Assembly (NCBI RefSeq): GCF_036959255.1
Contig: NZ_JAWMTI010000004.1
Location: forward strand, 372,001-436,000
Length of the DNA: 64,000 nt
Direction of reading: 5' to 3'
Source: Olivibacter sp036959255
GTDB taxonomy: Bacteria; Bacteroidota; Bacteroidia; Sphingobacteriales; Sphingobacteriaceae
The position numbers were made by a program, and so were the translations under genes. Under the pieces are notes generated by a model, which did not search any database, had not been told where the DNA came from, and saw nothing but the letters and a program-made list of their open reading frames with translations. Below, one piece after another: positions 42,847-50,277 of this stretch (position 1 is its first letter; every line of letters begins with the position of its first letter).

Positions 42847-43517
42847 TTTTAATCGTTGAAGATGAGGAAGAATTGTTGGAGACTATTGCTACTTCATTGG
42901 CGAAAGAACATTTTATAATTGAATCTGCCAGTGACTACCTTACTGCAATGGATAAAATCCGGATGTATGATTATGACTGCATTTTGTTAGATATCATGCT
43001 GCCTGGGGGAAGTGGACTTCAAGTGTTAGAGGAATTAAAGCAATCTCAAAAATCAGAAAATATCATTATTATTTCGGCGAAAGATTCATTGGATGACAAG
43101 CTTATCGGGTTAGAATTAGGTGCAGATGATTATTTAACGAAACCATTCCATATCGCTGAGTTAAATGCCCGGGTCAAGGCCGTTTTAAGAAGGAAGAAGT
43201 TGGACGGTAAACATACTATTGAATTAGGAAATGTGGTATTGAACTTGAGCGAACGCCAGCTTTCCGTGAATGGAGAAATAGTTGCGCTTAATCGGAAGGA
43301 GTTCGATGTACTCAATTATTTTCTGTTAAATATCAATCGCTTGATCACCAAATCTGCTTTAGCCGAACATGTCTGGGGAGATAATATTGATCAGGCGGAT
43401 AACCTCGATTTTATTTATTATCAAATTAAAAATCTTAGAAAGAAATTACAGACGGCAAATGCAGTGATTGAGATTGAGTCTGTCTATGGAGTTGGTTATA
43501 AATTGGTCGAAAAATGA
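42840..43517 (+). CDS. OmpR/PhoB-family response regulator
   Basis: 225 residues: a receiver domain with acidic pocket (VEDEEE), phospho-acceptor Asp51 in LLDIMLPG, switch Ser in IIISAKDS and Lys in YLTKPFH, then a winged-helix domain (LNLSERQLSVNGEIVALNRKEFDVLNYFLLN ... VYGVGYKLVEK). The ATG at 42840 sits in the right copy of the 36-bp repeat. It overlaps the kinase gene by 4 bp. The family binds 10-11 bp direct repeats; an eight-unit array of that type lies 45 bp behind the kinase gene. Confidence 0.94.
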   Translation: MKLLIVEDEEELLETIATSLAKEHFIIESASDYLTAMDKIRMYDYDCILLDIMLPGGSGLQVLEELKQSQKSENIIIISAKDSLDDKLIGLELGADDYLTKPFHIAELNARVKAVLRRKKLDGKHTIELGNVVLNLSERQLSVNGEIVALNRKEFDVLNYFLLNINRLITKSALAEHVWGDNIDQADNLDFIYYQIKNLRKKLQTANAVIEIESVYGVGYKLVEK

Positions 43518-44809
43518 AGCTGCTCAATAAGTCACTGAAATATCTCTCTATTTCCATTTTATTGATCGTGACCATCTGGTCAATTATTTTTTATATCAAT
43601 ATGCTGGATGAGATTCAAGATAGCATCGACGACGGGTTGGAGAATTATAAAGTGCTCATTCTTCAAAAAGTGGATACAGATCCAAGCATATTGAAAAAAA
43701 GTTTTTTTGATGAAAGTAACTACGCCATTCGGGAGATAGGTGAAAAGCGGGCGCTTTCGATGAAGGACCAATATAGGGATACCTTAATGTACATGCAGGA
43801 TGAAGACGATCTAGAGCCCGTACGTATGCTCACAACAGCCTTTGAACACAAAGGAGATTTTTACGAATTGAAAATCATTAATTCGATGGTAGAAGAAGAT
43901 GATTTAATCGAAGATCTTTTTTGGTCGGTATTTTGGCTATATGTGATTCTGGTAGTTAGTATTATTCTCATCAACAATATTGTTTTACGCAAATTATGGA
44001 AACCCTTTTATAACTTCTTAAATCAGGTTACCAAATTCAGATTAGGGAGTACTAGGGACTTGCCTAATATAAGCACAGACGTGAAGGAATTCAATATGCT
44101 GAAGAACGCGGTAAATAGCTTATTGCAACACAGCTTAGAAACCTACCAACATCAGAAGCAGTTTATTGAAAATGCTTCACACGAACTGCAAACACCCCTG
44201 GCGATAGCAACCAATAAATTGGAATTACTATTGGAAAAGGGAAATATAGAAAGTGAGCAAGCCGAAGGCATTGCACAGGTTTTGCAAATAATTGAGCGCT
44301 TAATCCGTCTGAATAAATCCCTGTTACTCTTAACCAAAATCGAAAACAAACAGTTTTTCGATCAACAAAATATATCCTTAAACCGGATAGTACAACAAAC
44401 TTTGGAGGATTTGGAAGAGTTTGCCACTTTTAAAAATGTAAAGGTAACGATACATGAACATACCGACTTAAACGTAGAAATGGATCCGGCACTCGCTAAT
44501 ATCATCGTTTCCAATCTGATCAGGAATGCCATCTTTCATAATCTCCCTCAAGGTAATGTATCGGTAGACATCAAAACGGATATGCTGACAATCAGCAATA
44601 CCGGGAAAAGGGAACCGTTGGAAACCGATAAAGTATTCAATCGCTTTTATAAGTCGAGTGACAAAAAAATGGATGGAACGGGTTTAGGTCTGGCTATTAT
44701 GAAGGCTGTCTGTAATTTATATGGTTTTAGGGTTTCCTATCGTTATTTAGCGGATAGGCATTGCTTCGAAATTCAATTTAAAAATTCACAAGAAAAAGTC
44801 GAGCGCTGA
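43514..44809 (+). CDS. sensor histidine kinase
   Basis: 431 residues. Two membrane helices (~9-29 and ~137-157) frame a ~105-residue periplasmic sensor with many acidic residues. A HAMP-like linker (LWKPFYNFLNQVTKF) follows, then HisKA with His223 in ENASHELQTPLA and the HATPase domain (NIIVSNLIRNAIFHN, GTGLGLAIMKAV). The periplasmic domain has no family name that I recognise; the acid patch (EEDDLIEDLF) recalls cation or peptide sensors, but that is a guess. Coupled to the response regulator by ATGA overlap. Confidence 0.93.
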   Translation: MKLLNKSLKYLSISILLIVTIWSIIFYINMLDEIQDSIDDGLENYKVLILQKVDTDPSILKKSFFDESNYAIREIGEKRALSMKDQYRDTLMYMQDEDDLEPVRMLTTAFEHKGDFYELKIINSMVEEDDLIEDLFWSVFWLYVILVVSIILINNIVLRKLWKPFYNFLNQVTKFRLGSTRDLPNISTDVKEFNMLKNAVNSLLQHSLETYQHQKQFIENASHELQTPLAIATNKLELLLEKGNIESEQAEGIAQVLQIIERLIRLNKSLLLLTKIENKQFFDQQNISLNRIVQQTLEDLEEFATFKNVKVTIHEHTDLNVEMDPALANIIVSNLIRNAIFHNLPQGNVSVDIKTDMLTISNTGKREPLETDKVFNRFYKSSDKKMDGTGLGLAIMKAVCNLYGFRVSYRYLADRHCFEIQFKNSQEKVER

Positions 44810-44853
44810 TTCGTGACGATATTCGTCTTCTGTAATTATCGTGATACTTGCTG

Positions 44854-44937
44854 TACCCTTTCGTTACCTTTTGTTTACCTTTTCTTTACCCTAAACTATA
44901 CCCTTTCTCTACCCTTTTCTTACCCTTTCCTTACCTA
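44854..44937 (+). repeat. eight-unit 11-bp TACC repeat array (candidate response-regulator operator)
   Basis: TACC starts at 44854, 44865, 44876, 44887, 44899, 44910, 44921 and 44932: steps of 11, 11, 11, 12, 11, 11, 11. Most units read TACCCTTTYNT. The strand is strongly asymmetric (C/T only on plus). It lies between the kinase stop (44809) and the PepSY-like gene (45076), in the position of a promoter-upstream operator. Direct repeats with one helical turn fit PhoB/OmpR-type regulators. Confidence 0.85.
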
Positions 44938-45075
44938 AAAAGTAAAGTTTTGCTACGGTTAAGGATTATTAAGGTAATTTCTAGCGAGCGAATATTGTAC
45001 GTATACCGCTGCTAATATTCCCAAATTTTTCCAGAATCGTTCTATTTCTTTGTTTTAAATCAAAAATTAATAGAC

Positions 45076-45525
45076 ATGGAAAAAAGGATTTTAATGGGTT
45101 TTTTCGCCCTACTTATCAATGCTCATCTTTTGTTTGGACAGGATATTCAAGCAAGTCAGGTTCCCTCTGTGGTGATAAATAATTTCCATAAATCATTTTC
45201 AAATGCTTCGGATGTAGAATGGAAGCTGCAAGGCGATCTATTTAAGGTCGAATTTGAAACAGGCTTTTTGTCGACAGATCACGATGCGTGGTATGATAAA
45301 GGAGGAAAGCTGATTGAACATAAAGAAGAAATTTCTAAAAATGATTTGCCATCGGCTGTACGCACAACCATCAAAAAAGATTACAATAATTACCGCGTAG
45401 ACGATGTGAAAAAGGTTACCAAAGGAAAACAAGTTGTCTATACCCTTGAATTGAAAAGTGTACGTGAAGAACTAAAAGTTGCCTTTGATGCGAATGGTAA
45501 ACTATTGAGCAAAGTGTTGGACTAA
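45076..45525 (+). CDS. PepSY-like (BLIP-type) periplasmic protein
   Basis: 149 residues with a signal peptide (LMGFFALLINAHLLFG) and two PepSY-like half-repeats: SVVINNFHKSFSNASDVEWKLQGDLFKVEFE and SAVRTTIKKDYNNYRVDDVKKVTKGKQVVYTLELK. Such domains are common in Bacteroidota next to two-component systems. The fold is related to beta-lactamase inhibitor protein; the role is unknown, perhaps sensing or inhibition in the periplasm. It follows the TACC array and is one base ahead of the DUF2490 gene, so it is probably under the adjacent regulator. Confidence 0.85.
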   Translation: MEKRILMGFFALLINAHLLFGQDIQASQVPSVVINNFHKSFSNASDVEWKLQGDLFKVEFETGFLSTDHDAWYDKGGKLIEHKEEISKNDLPSAVRTTIKKDYNNYRVDDVKKVTKGKQVVYTLELKSVREELKVAFDANGKLLSKVLD

Positions 45526-45526
45526 C

Positions 45527-46330
45527 ATGAAGCAACTCTTCTTCTTTCTTTGCTTTGTAGCTTGCTGTTTACCTGTTATATCCTATGCTCAGGTTAGTCC
45601 GCCCGGTTTAGGCAAGGCAAATACAGCAAGCTGGTTTGCCTTCGGCCTCAGACAAGACCTGGGAACATCAAAAAAATGGCAGTCGATGTCTTACATTGGT
45701 GTAGGGAGAAAGAGCAATCCGGACAATTATGGTCCCTTCTTTAAACCATCCATTCTGGTGATAAATCAAGAGTTTTATCACCAGTTTCATCCACATTGGC
45801 AATACGCTTTTGCGCTGAGTTACCGAAAGCAGGAGGAGTATAACGATTTCGCTCCTTTTGGGTCGACATATGGGGGATTTGAACGGGAATGGAGGATTTA
45901 CGGACGGATAGCTTACATGCTTAAAACTGAAAAGCTGAAGTTTACGACTACTTTTAGGCAAGATCTGCGCACGTTTACCCGACCGATTAAGGAAATGTCG
46001 TCGGAAGACTTTCAACTCCGATCGCGTTTAAAATTGCAGCTTACAGTGAATCTAGACAAAAAAAAGATACATAAACTCATTGGTGGATATGAGGCGCTAT
46101 TTTCTACCAGCAAACTGGCGATGTCCGGAATATGGACAAATTTCAACTATCAGGAAAGTAGGTTTACGTTCTATTACGCTGTGTCTCCGCAACGATTGCC
46201 ATTCACGATTGATCTTGGTTATATGAACAATTTAGTAGGTAATCGATCGCCCTTTTCTGCACATTATATTGCGTTAGATGTAATTTGGAACAACCCTTTC
46301 CGTTTTTTAAAGCATAAAAAGGGCACTTAA
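45527..46330 (+). CDS. DUF2490 family outer-membrane protein
   Basis: 267 residues with a signal peptide (FFFLCFVACCLPVISYAQ) and alternating aromatic/polar strands ending in a basic tail (FRFLKHKKGT). The blocks NTASWFAFGLRQDL, YYAVSPQRLPFTIDLGYMN and YIALDVIWN fit DUF2490, thought to be a small beta-barrel. Function unknown. It begins one base after the PepSY-like stop, so they share one mRNA controlled by the repeat array. Confidence 0.83.
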   Translation: MKQLFFFLCFVACCLPVISYAQVSPPGLGKANTASWFAFGLRQDLGTSKKWQSMSYIGVGRKSNPDNYGPFFKPSILVINQEFYHQFHPHWQYAFALSYRKQEEYNDFAPFGSTYGGFEREWRIYGRIAYMLKTEKLKFTTTFRQDLRTFTRPIKEMSSEDFQLRSRLKLQLTVNLDKKKIHKLIGGYEALFSTSKLAMSGIWTNFNYQESRFTFYYAVSPQRLPFTIDLGYMNNLVGNRSPFSAHYIALDVIWNNPFRFLKHKKGT

Positions 46331-46466
46331 TCGTATACCATGGTTTCCACTCGATGTAAACGTTTTCAACTGGTTAAGTTCTCATTTTCGACCCGGAAGG
46401 ATGATCCCCCATTTGTAACTTTCTGCTGATATTGTTTCTTTTAACTTAATGAAAGCCAATAATGTT

Positions 46467-46474
46467 TATTTTTG
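46467..46474 (+). promoter_or_regulatory. -7 element before the 46492 small gene
   Basis: TATTTTTG, an exact match, 18 nt before a GTG start. No clear TTG at the -33 distance. Confidence 0.4.
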
Positions 46475-46491
46475 AATAAAAAAGTACGAGC

Positions 46492-46842
46492 GTGTTTTCT
46501 ATCATACTTAACAATGTCCTTATCTGGAAACGTTTTTCTTTATTGCTACTGTTGTTAAGCACTCTTTTTCCCTTTTTTTTGCTATATCAAAGCCTACTTA
46601 TAAACACAGCAAGTGGGGTACAGAGTGTGCTGGTTCAAGAGAGCTTGTTGGATGATTTGGAATTTGGGCATGGAAAGTATCTTGCTATTAGAAAGGCAAA
46701 AAAAGGCGCTGAGAGACATCAGCTTATAAGAACCAAATTAGCCTCTATTATCGACTCAAAAAGCACAGTCTTTTATGCTTTTAATGTATATTGGTGCAGG
46801 CCAAGCTATTATTCTTTTTTATACCTTTTCACGTTATTCTGA
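46492..46842 (+). CDS. hypothetical small membrane protein
   Basis: 116 residues from a GTG start. One strong N-terminal hydrophobic segment (FSLLLLLLSTLFPFFLLYQSLLI) precedes a basic helical stretch (KYLAIRKAKKGAERHQLIRTKLASI) and an aromatic C-terminus (WCRPSYYSFLYLFTLF). No family recognised. Support is modest: an intact frame in a spot with a -7 box directly upstream and no competing gene. It could be spurious. Confidence 0.4.
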   Translation: MFSIILNNVLIWKRFSLLLLLLSTLFPFFLLYQSLLINTASGVQSVLVQESLLDDLEFGHGKYLAIRKAKKGAERHQLIRTKLASIIDSKSTVFYAFNVYWCRPSYYSFLYLFTLF

Positions 46843-46977
46843 CGGGTTATTTCCTTTATAATTTCTAGTTAATTGATGACTACTTCTCATTGAATGGCCG
46901 AAGAATGTGCTGTGTCGTAGCGCCTATTCAATCTTTATGAAGTAGTTGACGGTATTGAATCATAAACAAATAATAAA

Positions 46978-47259
46978 ATGAAATGTCCTAATTGTAATGA
47001 AACATTGTTAATGTCTGAAAGATATCAAGTAGAGGTGGATTATTGCCCAAAATGCAGAGGAATTTGGCTCGATAAGGGAGAGCTCGACAAAATTATCAAT
47101 TACGTCGATAACGAACATAATGATGAATCGTCCAAATCGTATAGCACTCCCAATCAATGGAATGATTATAATGGTAAGTCTGACTACCATGATAAGCATG
47201 ATCAGCAGCGTCCCTATAAAAAGAAATCGTTTTTGAGTAATTTATTTGACTTTGATTAA
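46978..47259 (+). CDS. zf-TFIIB domain protein
   Basis: 93 residues. The N-terminus is a zinc ribbon: MKCPNCNETLL, then YCPKCRGIWLDKGELDKII, a CxxC-x17-18-CxxC site followed by the WLDKGEL helix that defines the bacterial zf-TFIIB family. The rest is low-complexity and rich in Asp, Asn, His, Lys and Tyr, ending SNLFDFD. Function unknown. It is 12 bp from terC, likely one transcript. Confidence 0.88.
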   Translation: MKCPNCNETLLMSERYQVEVDYCPKCRGIWLDKGELDKIINYVDNEHNDESSKSYSTPNQWNDYNGKSDYHDKHDQQRPYKKKSFLSNLFDFD

Positions 47260-47271
47260 TAAGGGTGCTAT

Positions 47272-48030
47272 ATGGAATTTGAAATCCCTAATTTTGCTGA
47301 TCCAGGTATTTGGATCAGCCTTATTACTTTGTGCTTTCTCGAGGTTGTATTGGGTATAGATAATATTATTTTTATCTCCATTGTGGCAGGTAAGCTGCCT
47401 GAAAAATTACAGCGTAAAGCACGTAACCTCGGTTTAACCCTGGCGATGGTGTTCAGAATAGCCTTGCTGCTTTGCATTAATTGGATTATTGGACTCAAGG
47501 ATCCCGTTATTATGCTGAACATGTTTGATGAGGAACTTCCGCTTAGCTATAAAGACCTCATTCTCATTGCCGGTGGGCTCTTTCTGATTGTGAAAAGCAC
47601 CTTAGAGATACACCATAAGTTGCAAGAGCAAGGGGAAGAAACAAACCGAACTAAAAGCCCTATTAGTTTTGGAGCAGTTTTATTGCAGATTGTATTAGTA
47701 GATGCGGTTTTTTCGTTTGATTCAATTCTAACGGCTGTCGGATTGGTCGACTACGTTTTGATTATGATTATAGCAGTTATTATATCCATTGGCGTGATGA
47801 TGGCCTTTGCAGGTCCCGTATTACGGATTATTAACAAGCAACCTACACTCCAAATGTTGGCTTTAACCTTTTTGGTGGTCATCGGAGTCGTATTAATTGC
47901 GGGGGGGCTTCATCAGGAAGTAAGTAAAAGTATTATCTATTCCTGTCTAGGCTTTTCGTTGATTGTTGAATTGCTGAACATTCAACTTCGGAAGAAAAGG
48001 AGTATCAAATTGAATGATAAACAACTCTAG
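47272..48030 (+). CDS. TerC family membrane protein
   Basis: 252 residues with about seven membrane helices and the two acidic TerC motifs, EVVLGIDNIIFIS and VDAVFSFDSILTAVG, repeated in the two halves. Homologues are linked to tellurite resistance and to manganese export or to metalation of exported proteins. Metal specificity is not visible here. It follows the zinc-ribbon gene and is convergent with the ergothioneine operon across a shared terminator. Confidence 0.9.
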   Translation: MEFEIPNFADPGIWISLITLCFLEVVLGIDNIIFISIVAGKLPEKLQRKARNLGLTLAMVFRIALLLCINWIIGLKDPVIMLNMFDEELPLSYKDLILIAGGLFLIVKSTLEIHHKLQEQGEETNRTKSPISFGAVLLQIVLVDAVFSFDSILTAVGLVDYVLIMIIAVIISIGVMMAFAGPVLRIINKQPTLQMLALTFLVVIGVVLIAGGLHQEVSKSIIYSCLGFSLIVELLNIQLRKKRSIKLNDKQL

Positions 48031-48045
48031 CAGGCCAATCTCACC

Positions 48046-48077
48046 AAGTCCCATGGCATTTTTTACCATGGGATTTT
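48046..48077. terminator. terminator between terC and egtD
   Basis: TCCCATGG (48049-48056) pairs with CCATGGGA (48066-48073), extended by A-T/G-T pairs, with a T-run on the plus side and A-rich sequence upstream. It probably ends both convergent transcripts. Confidence 0.6.
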
Positions 48078-48115
48078 GGTTTTCGATAGCGCACGTGGCA
48101 TTCGGATTGCTTTCA

Positions 48116-49117
48116 TTATCCTGCTGACCAAATGACGTCTGTAAACCATTTTTTGCTATCAAATAATTGGTTCATTAACTTAAATCCGGAATTCCGGGCC
48201 AATTCTTCAATCTGCCCAAAGCTAAATTTTTGCGAAATTTCCATAAAGATATGTTCGTTCTTCGCGAAGTGAACCTGTTTTTCGCCAATTTGCACCGTTT
48301 GGTCTTCGAGACTGATAAGATAGCTTTTACAAGCACCACTTTCAGGATCGTATGTGGCGTAATGATCAAACTGACTAATAAGAAAGTCGGCGTTGAGTTC
48401 GTTGTTTATTCTTTCGAGTAAGTTGAGATTAAATCGTTTTGTAATACCACCTCGATCATTATAAGCTGATAAGATTGTTTTTGGATTTTTCTTGAGGTCC
48501 ATCCCTACAAGCACGTAATCACCCTCGGACAAATGATTCCGAAGATTTTTACAAAATTCGGTAGCTTCATGGATGGGCATATTACCGATGTTTGAACCTA
48601 AAAATAATACGACTTTACGTTTGTTTGATAAAGAGGTAGCTTGGGCTAACATCTCAAAATACTCACCGTTCAAGCCGGTTATTTTGAGTTTAGGGAGCAC
48701 TTGAGGCAGATTATGGTTAAGGTTTTTGATAACGTTGGCTGATATATCGATCGGTACATAGCGGAAATCAATTTGCTGTTTCAATAATTCGTTAAGCAAG
48801 TAGGTTGATTTCATCGCATCACCGGCACCTAATTCAATTAGATCAAATCCAGCTCCGTGACTATTGATAGCCGCTACTAGCTCGGCCGTTTTCTCCGAAA
48901 AGATTTCGAGTTCCGCATTTGTCAGATAATATTCAGGGCAATTCATAATCTCCCGGAATAATTTATCTCCCGCTGCATCGTAGAAATATTTAGAATCCAA
49001 ACGTTTAGGATTGGCTTGAAGCCCGTGTATAACGTCTTCATAAAAGAAGTCTGTTTTGCCGTTCGTTGTCTCAATTGAATTGCTTGATAAGTCGGAAAAC
49101 TTTGTGTTCATGCTCAT
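48116..49117 (-). CDS. egtD: L-histidine N-alpha-methyltransferase EgtD
   Basis: Trimethylates histidine to hercynine with three SAM, the first step of ergothioneine synthesis. From the ATG at 49117 it has 333 residues. Methyltransf_33 blocks: PKRLDSKYFYDAAGDKLF, EYYLTNAELEIF (Tyr-rich His site), FDLIELGAGDAMKS (SAM motif), FLGSNIGNM, LVGMDLKKNP and the end FTDVIWSAG. A longer open frame reaches 49423, but it overlaps egtB and encodes no conserved residues, so I reject it. Last gene of the five-gene minus-strand operon; 7 bp behind egtB. Confidence 0.93.
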   Translation of the reverse strand: MSMNTKFSDLSSNSIETTNGKTDFFYEDVIHGLQANPKRLDSKYFYDAAGDKLFREIMNCPEYYLTNAELEIFSEKTAELVAAINSHGAGFDLIELGAGDAMKSTYLLNELLKQQIDFRYVPIDISANVIKNLNHNLPQVLPKLKITGLNGEYFEMLAQATSLSNKRKVVLFLGSNIGNMPIHEATEFCKNLRNHLSEGDYVLVGMDLKKNPKTILSAYNDRGGITKRFNLNLLERINNELNADFLISQFDHYATYDPESGACKSYLISLEDQTVQIGEKQVHFAKNEHIFMEISQKFSFGQIEELARNSGFKLMNQLFDSKKWFTDVIWSAG

Positions 49118-49124
49118 AAGTCTA

Positions 49125-50276
49125 TTATTTCGCCAATCGAATACCGGTAAATTGCCAGCGTAAATTCGTTTGGAAGAAGTTTCGATAAGTGATACGGCTA
49201 TGTCCCGGCGAAGTAACCGTTGAGGCGCCGCGCAGTACCTGCTGATTAACCATAAATTTACCATTATATTCACCAATAGCACCGGGTGCCTTGGCAAAAC
49301 CAGGATAGGGTAAGTAGGCGCTTTCGGTCCATTCCCAGTTCTCGCCCCATACAAAATTAGGTGCCGCTGCTTCCCATTCAAATTCAGTGGGTAATCGTAA
49401 GCCCTTCCAAGCGGCATAGGCATGGGCTTCGAAATAGCTCACATGTCGCACAGCAGCTGCTAAATGGAGAGGTTGAAGGCCTCGAAAGGTATAAGCGTGC
49501 CAGCTGTTGTCAATCTGATGCCAATAAAGGGGTGCCGTTATCTTGTTATTTCTAACCCAATCCCAACCTTCTGCATGCCAATGACGGAAGTCTTCGTAAC
49601 CGCCATCATTTATAAACTCGAGGTAATCGCTGTTGGTGACTAATTCTGTATATATTTCAAAATCATTCAAGTAGACTTTATGTCGACACTGTTCGTTGTC
49701 AAAGCAAAAACCATCTCCATTGAAACCAATTTCATAAAGCCCCCCCTGCATCTGTATAAACTCCGAAGGAGATTCTTTATTCGGCGTAGGCTCGTCATAG
49801 TTGAGATCGTAAGCCGGAAATAGGGGGTTATGACCGAGTATATACTTGATATCGGTATATAGAAGTTCTTGATGCTGCTCCTCATGGTTAAGGCCTAGTA
49901 TAAGTAAATCTTCTATAGCTGGCTCAGGAGCAGTTTCCAGCATTTTTAGCATAGCCTGATCTACATATTGCCGATAGCGATAGATATCTTCTACTGTTGG
50001 TCGGCTAAGGTTCCCTCGGTCTGTACGGATAACCCGGTTACCAACGGCTTCATAATAACTATTAAAGACATAATTGTAATCAGGATTAAAAGGTTGGTAT
50101 CCTACAAGATTTGGTATTAATATAAAGGTCTCAAAAAACCAGGTTGTATGACCGAGATGCCATTTAGGTGGACTTACATCTACGATAGGTTGTACCACAT
50201 AGTCTTCAATTGCTAAGGGACGGCAAATCCTTTCGGTACGTTCACGGACATTTTTGTAACGAATGCTTATATCCAT
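49125..50276 (-). CDS. egtB: ergothioneine sulfoxide synthase EgtB
   Basis: A non-heme iron enzyme that joins hercynine to cysteine or gamma-glutamylcysteine with O2. 383 residues: an N-terminal DinB-like domain with iron-ligand histidines (PPKWHLGHTTWFFE, His43, and NHEEQHQE, His131 and His135), then a C-terminal FGE-sulfatase fold (LPTEFEWEAAAPNF, WGENWEWTESAYLPYPGF, RGASTVTSPGHSRITYRNFF). All three iron ligands are present. It is shorter than mycobacterial EgtB (~430). Gene order and the neighbouring egtD leave little doubt; EgtC and EgtE partners are not in the window, so sulfoxide cleavage must be done elsewhere. Confidence 0.92.
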   Translation of the reverse strand: MDISIRYKNVRERTERICRPLAIEDYVVQPIVDVSPPKWHLGHTTWFFETFILIPNLVGYQPFNPDYNYVFNSYYEAVGNRVIRTDRGNLSRPTVEDIYRYRQYVDQAMLKMLETAPEPAIEDLLILGLNHEEQHQELLYTDIKYILGHNPLFPAYDLNYDEPTPNKESPSEFIQMQGGLYEIGFNGDGFCFDNEQCRHKVYLNDFEIYTELVTNSDYLEFINDGGYEDFRHWHAEGWDWVRNNKITAPLYWHQIDNSWHAYTFRGLQPLHLAAAVRHVSYFEAHAYAAWKGLRLPTEFEWEAAAPNFVWGENWEWTESAYLPYPGFAKAPGAIGEYNGKFMVNQQVLRGASTVTSPGHSRITYRNFFQTNLRWQFTGIRLAK

Positions 50277-50277
50277 A

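Noticed and set aside
44854..44937. CRISPR array
   Set aside because: Units are 11 bp with no spacers and no cas genes; the pattern is a direct-repeat operator instead.
48116..49423. Long version of egtD (435 codons)
   Set aside because: The first ~100 residues overlap egtB on the same strand and have no EgtD similarity; the start at 49117 gives the standard length and a 7-bp gap.
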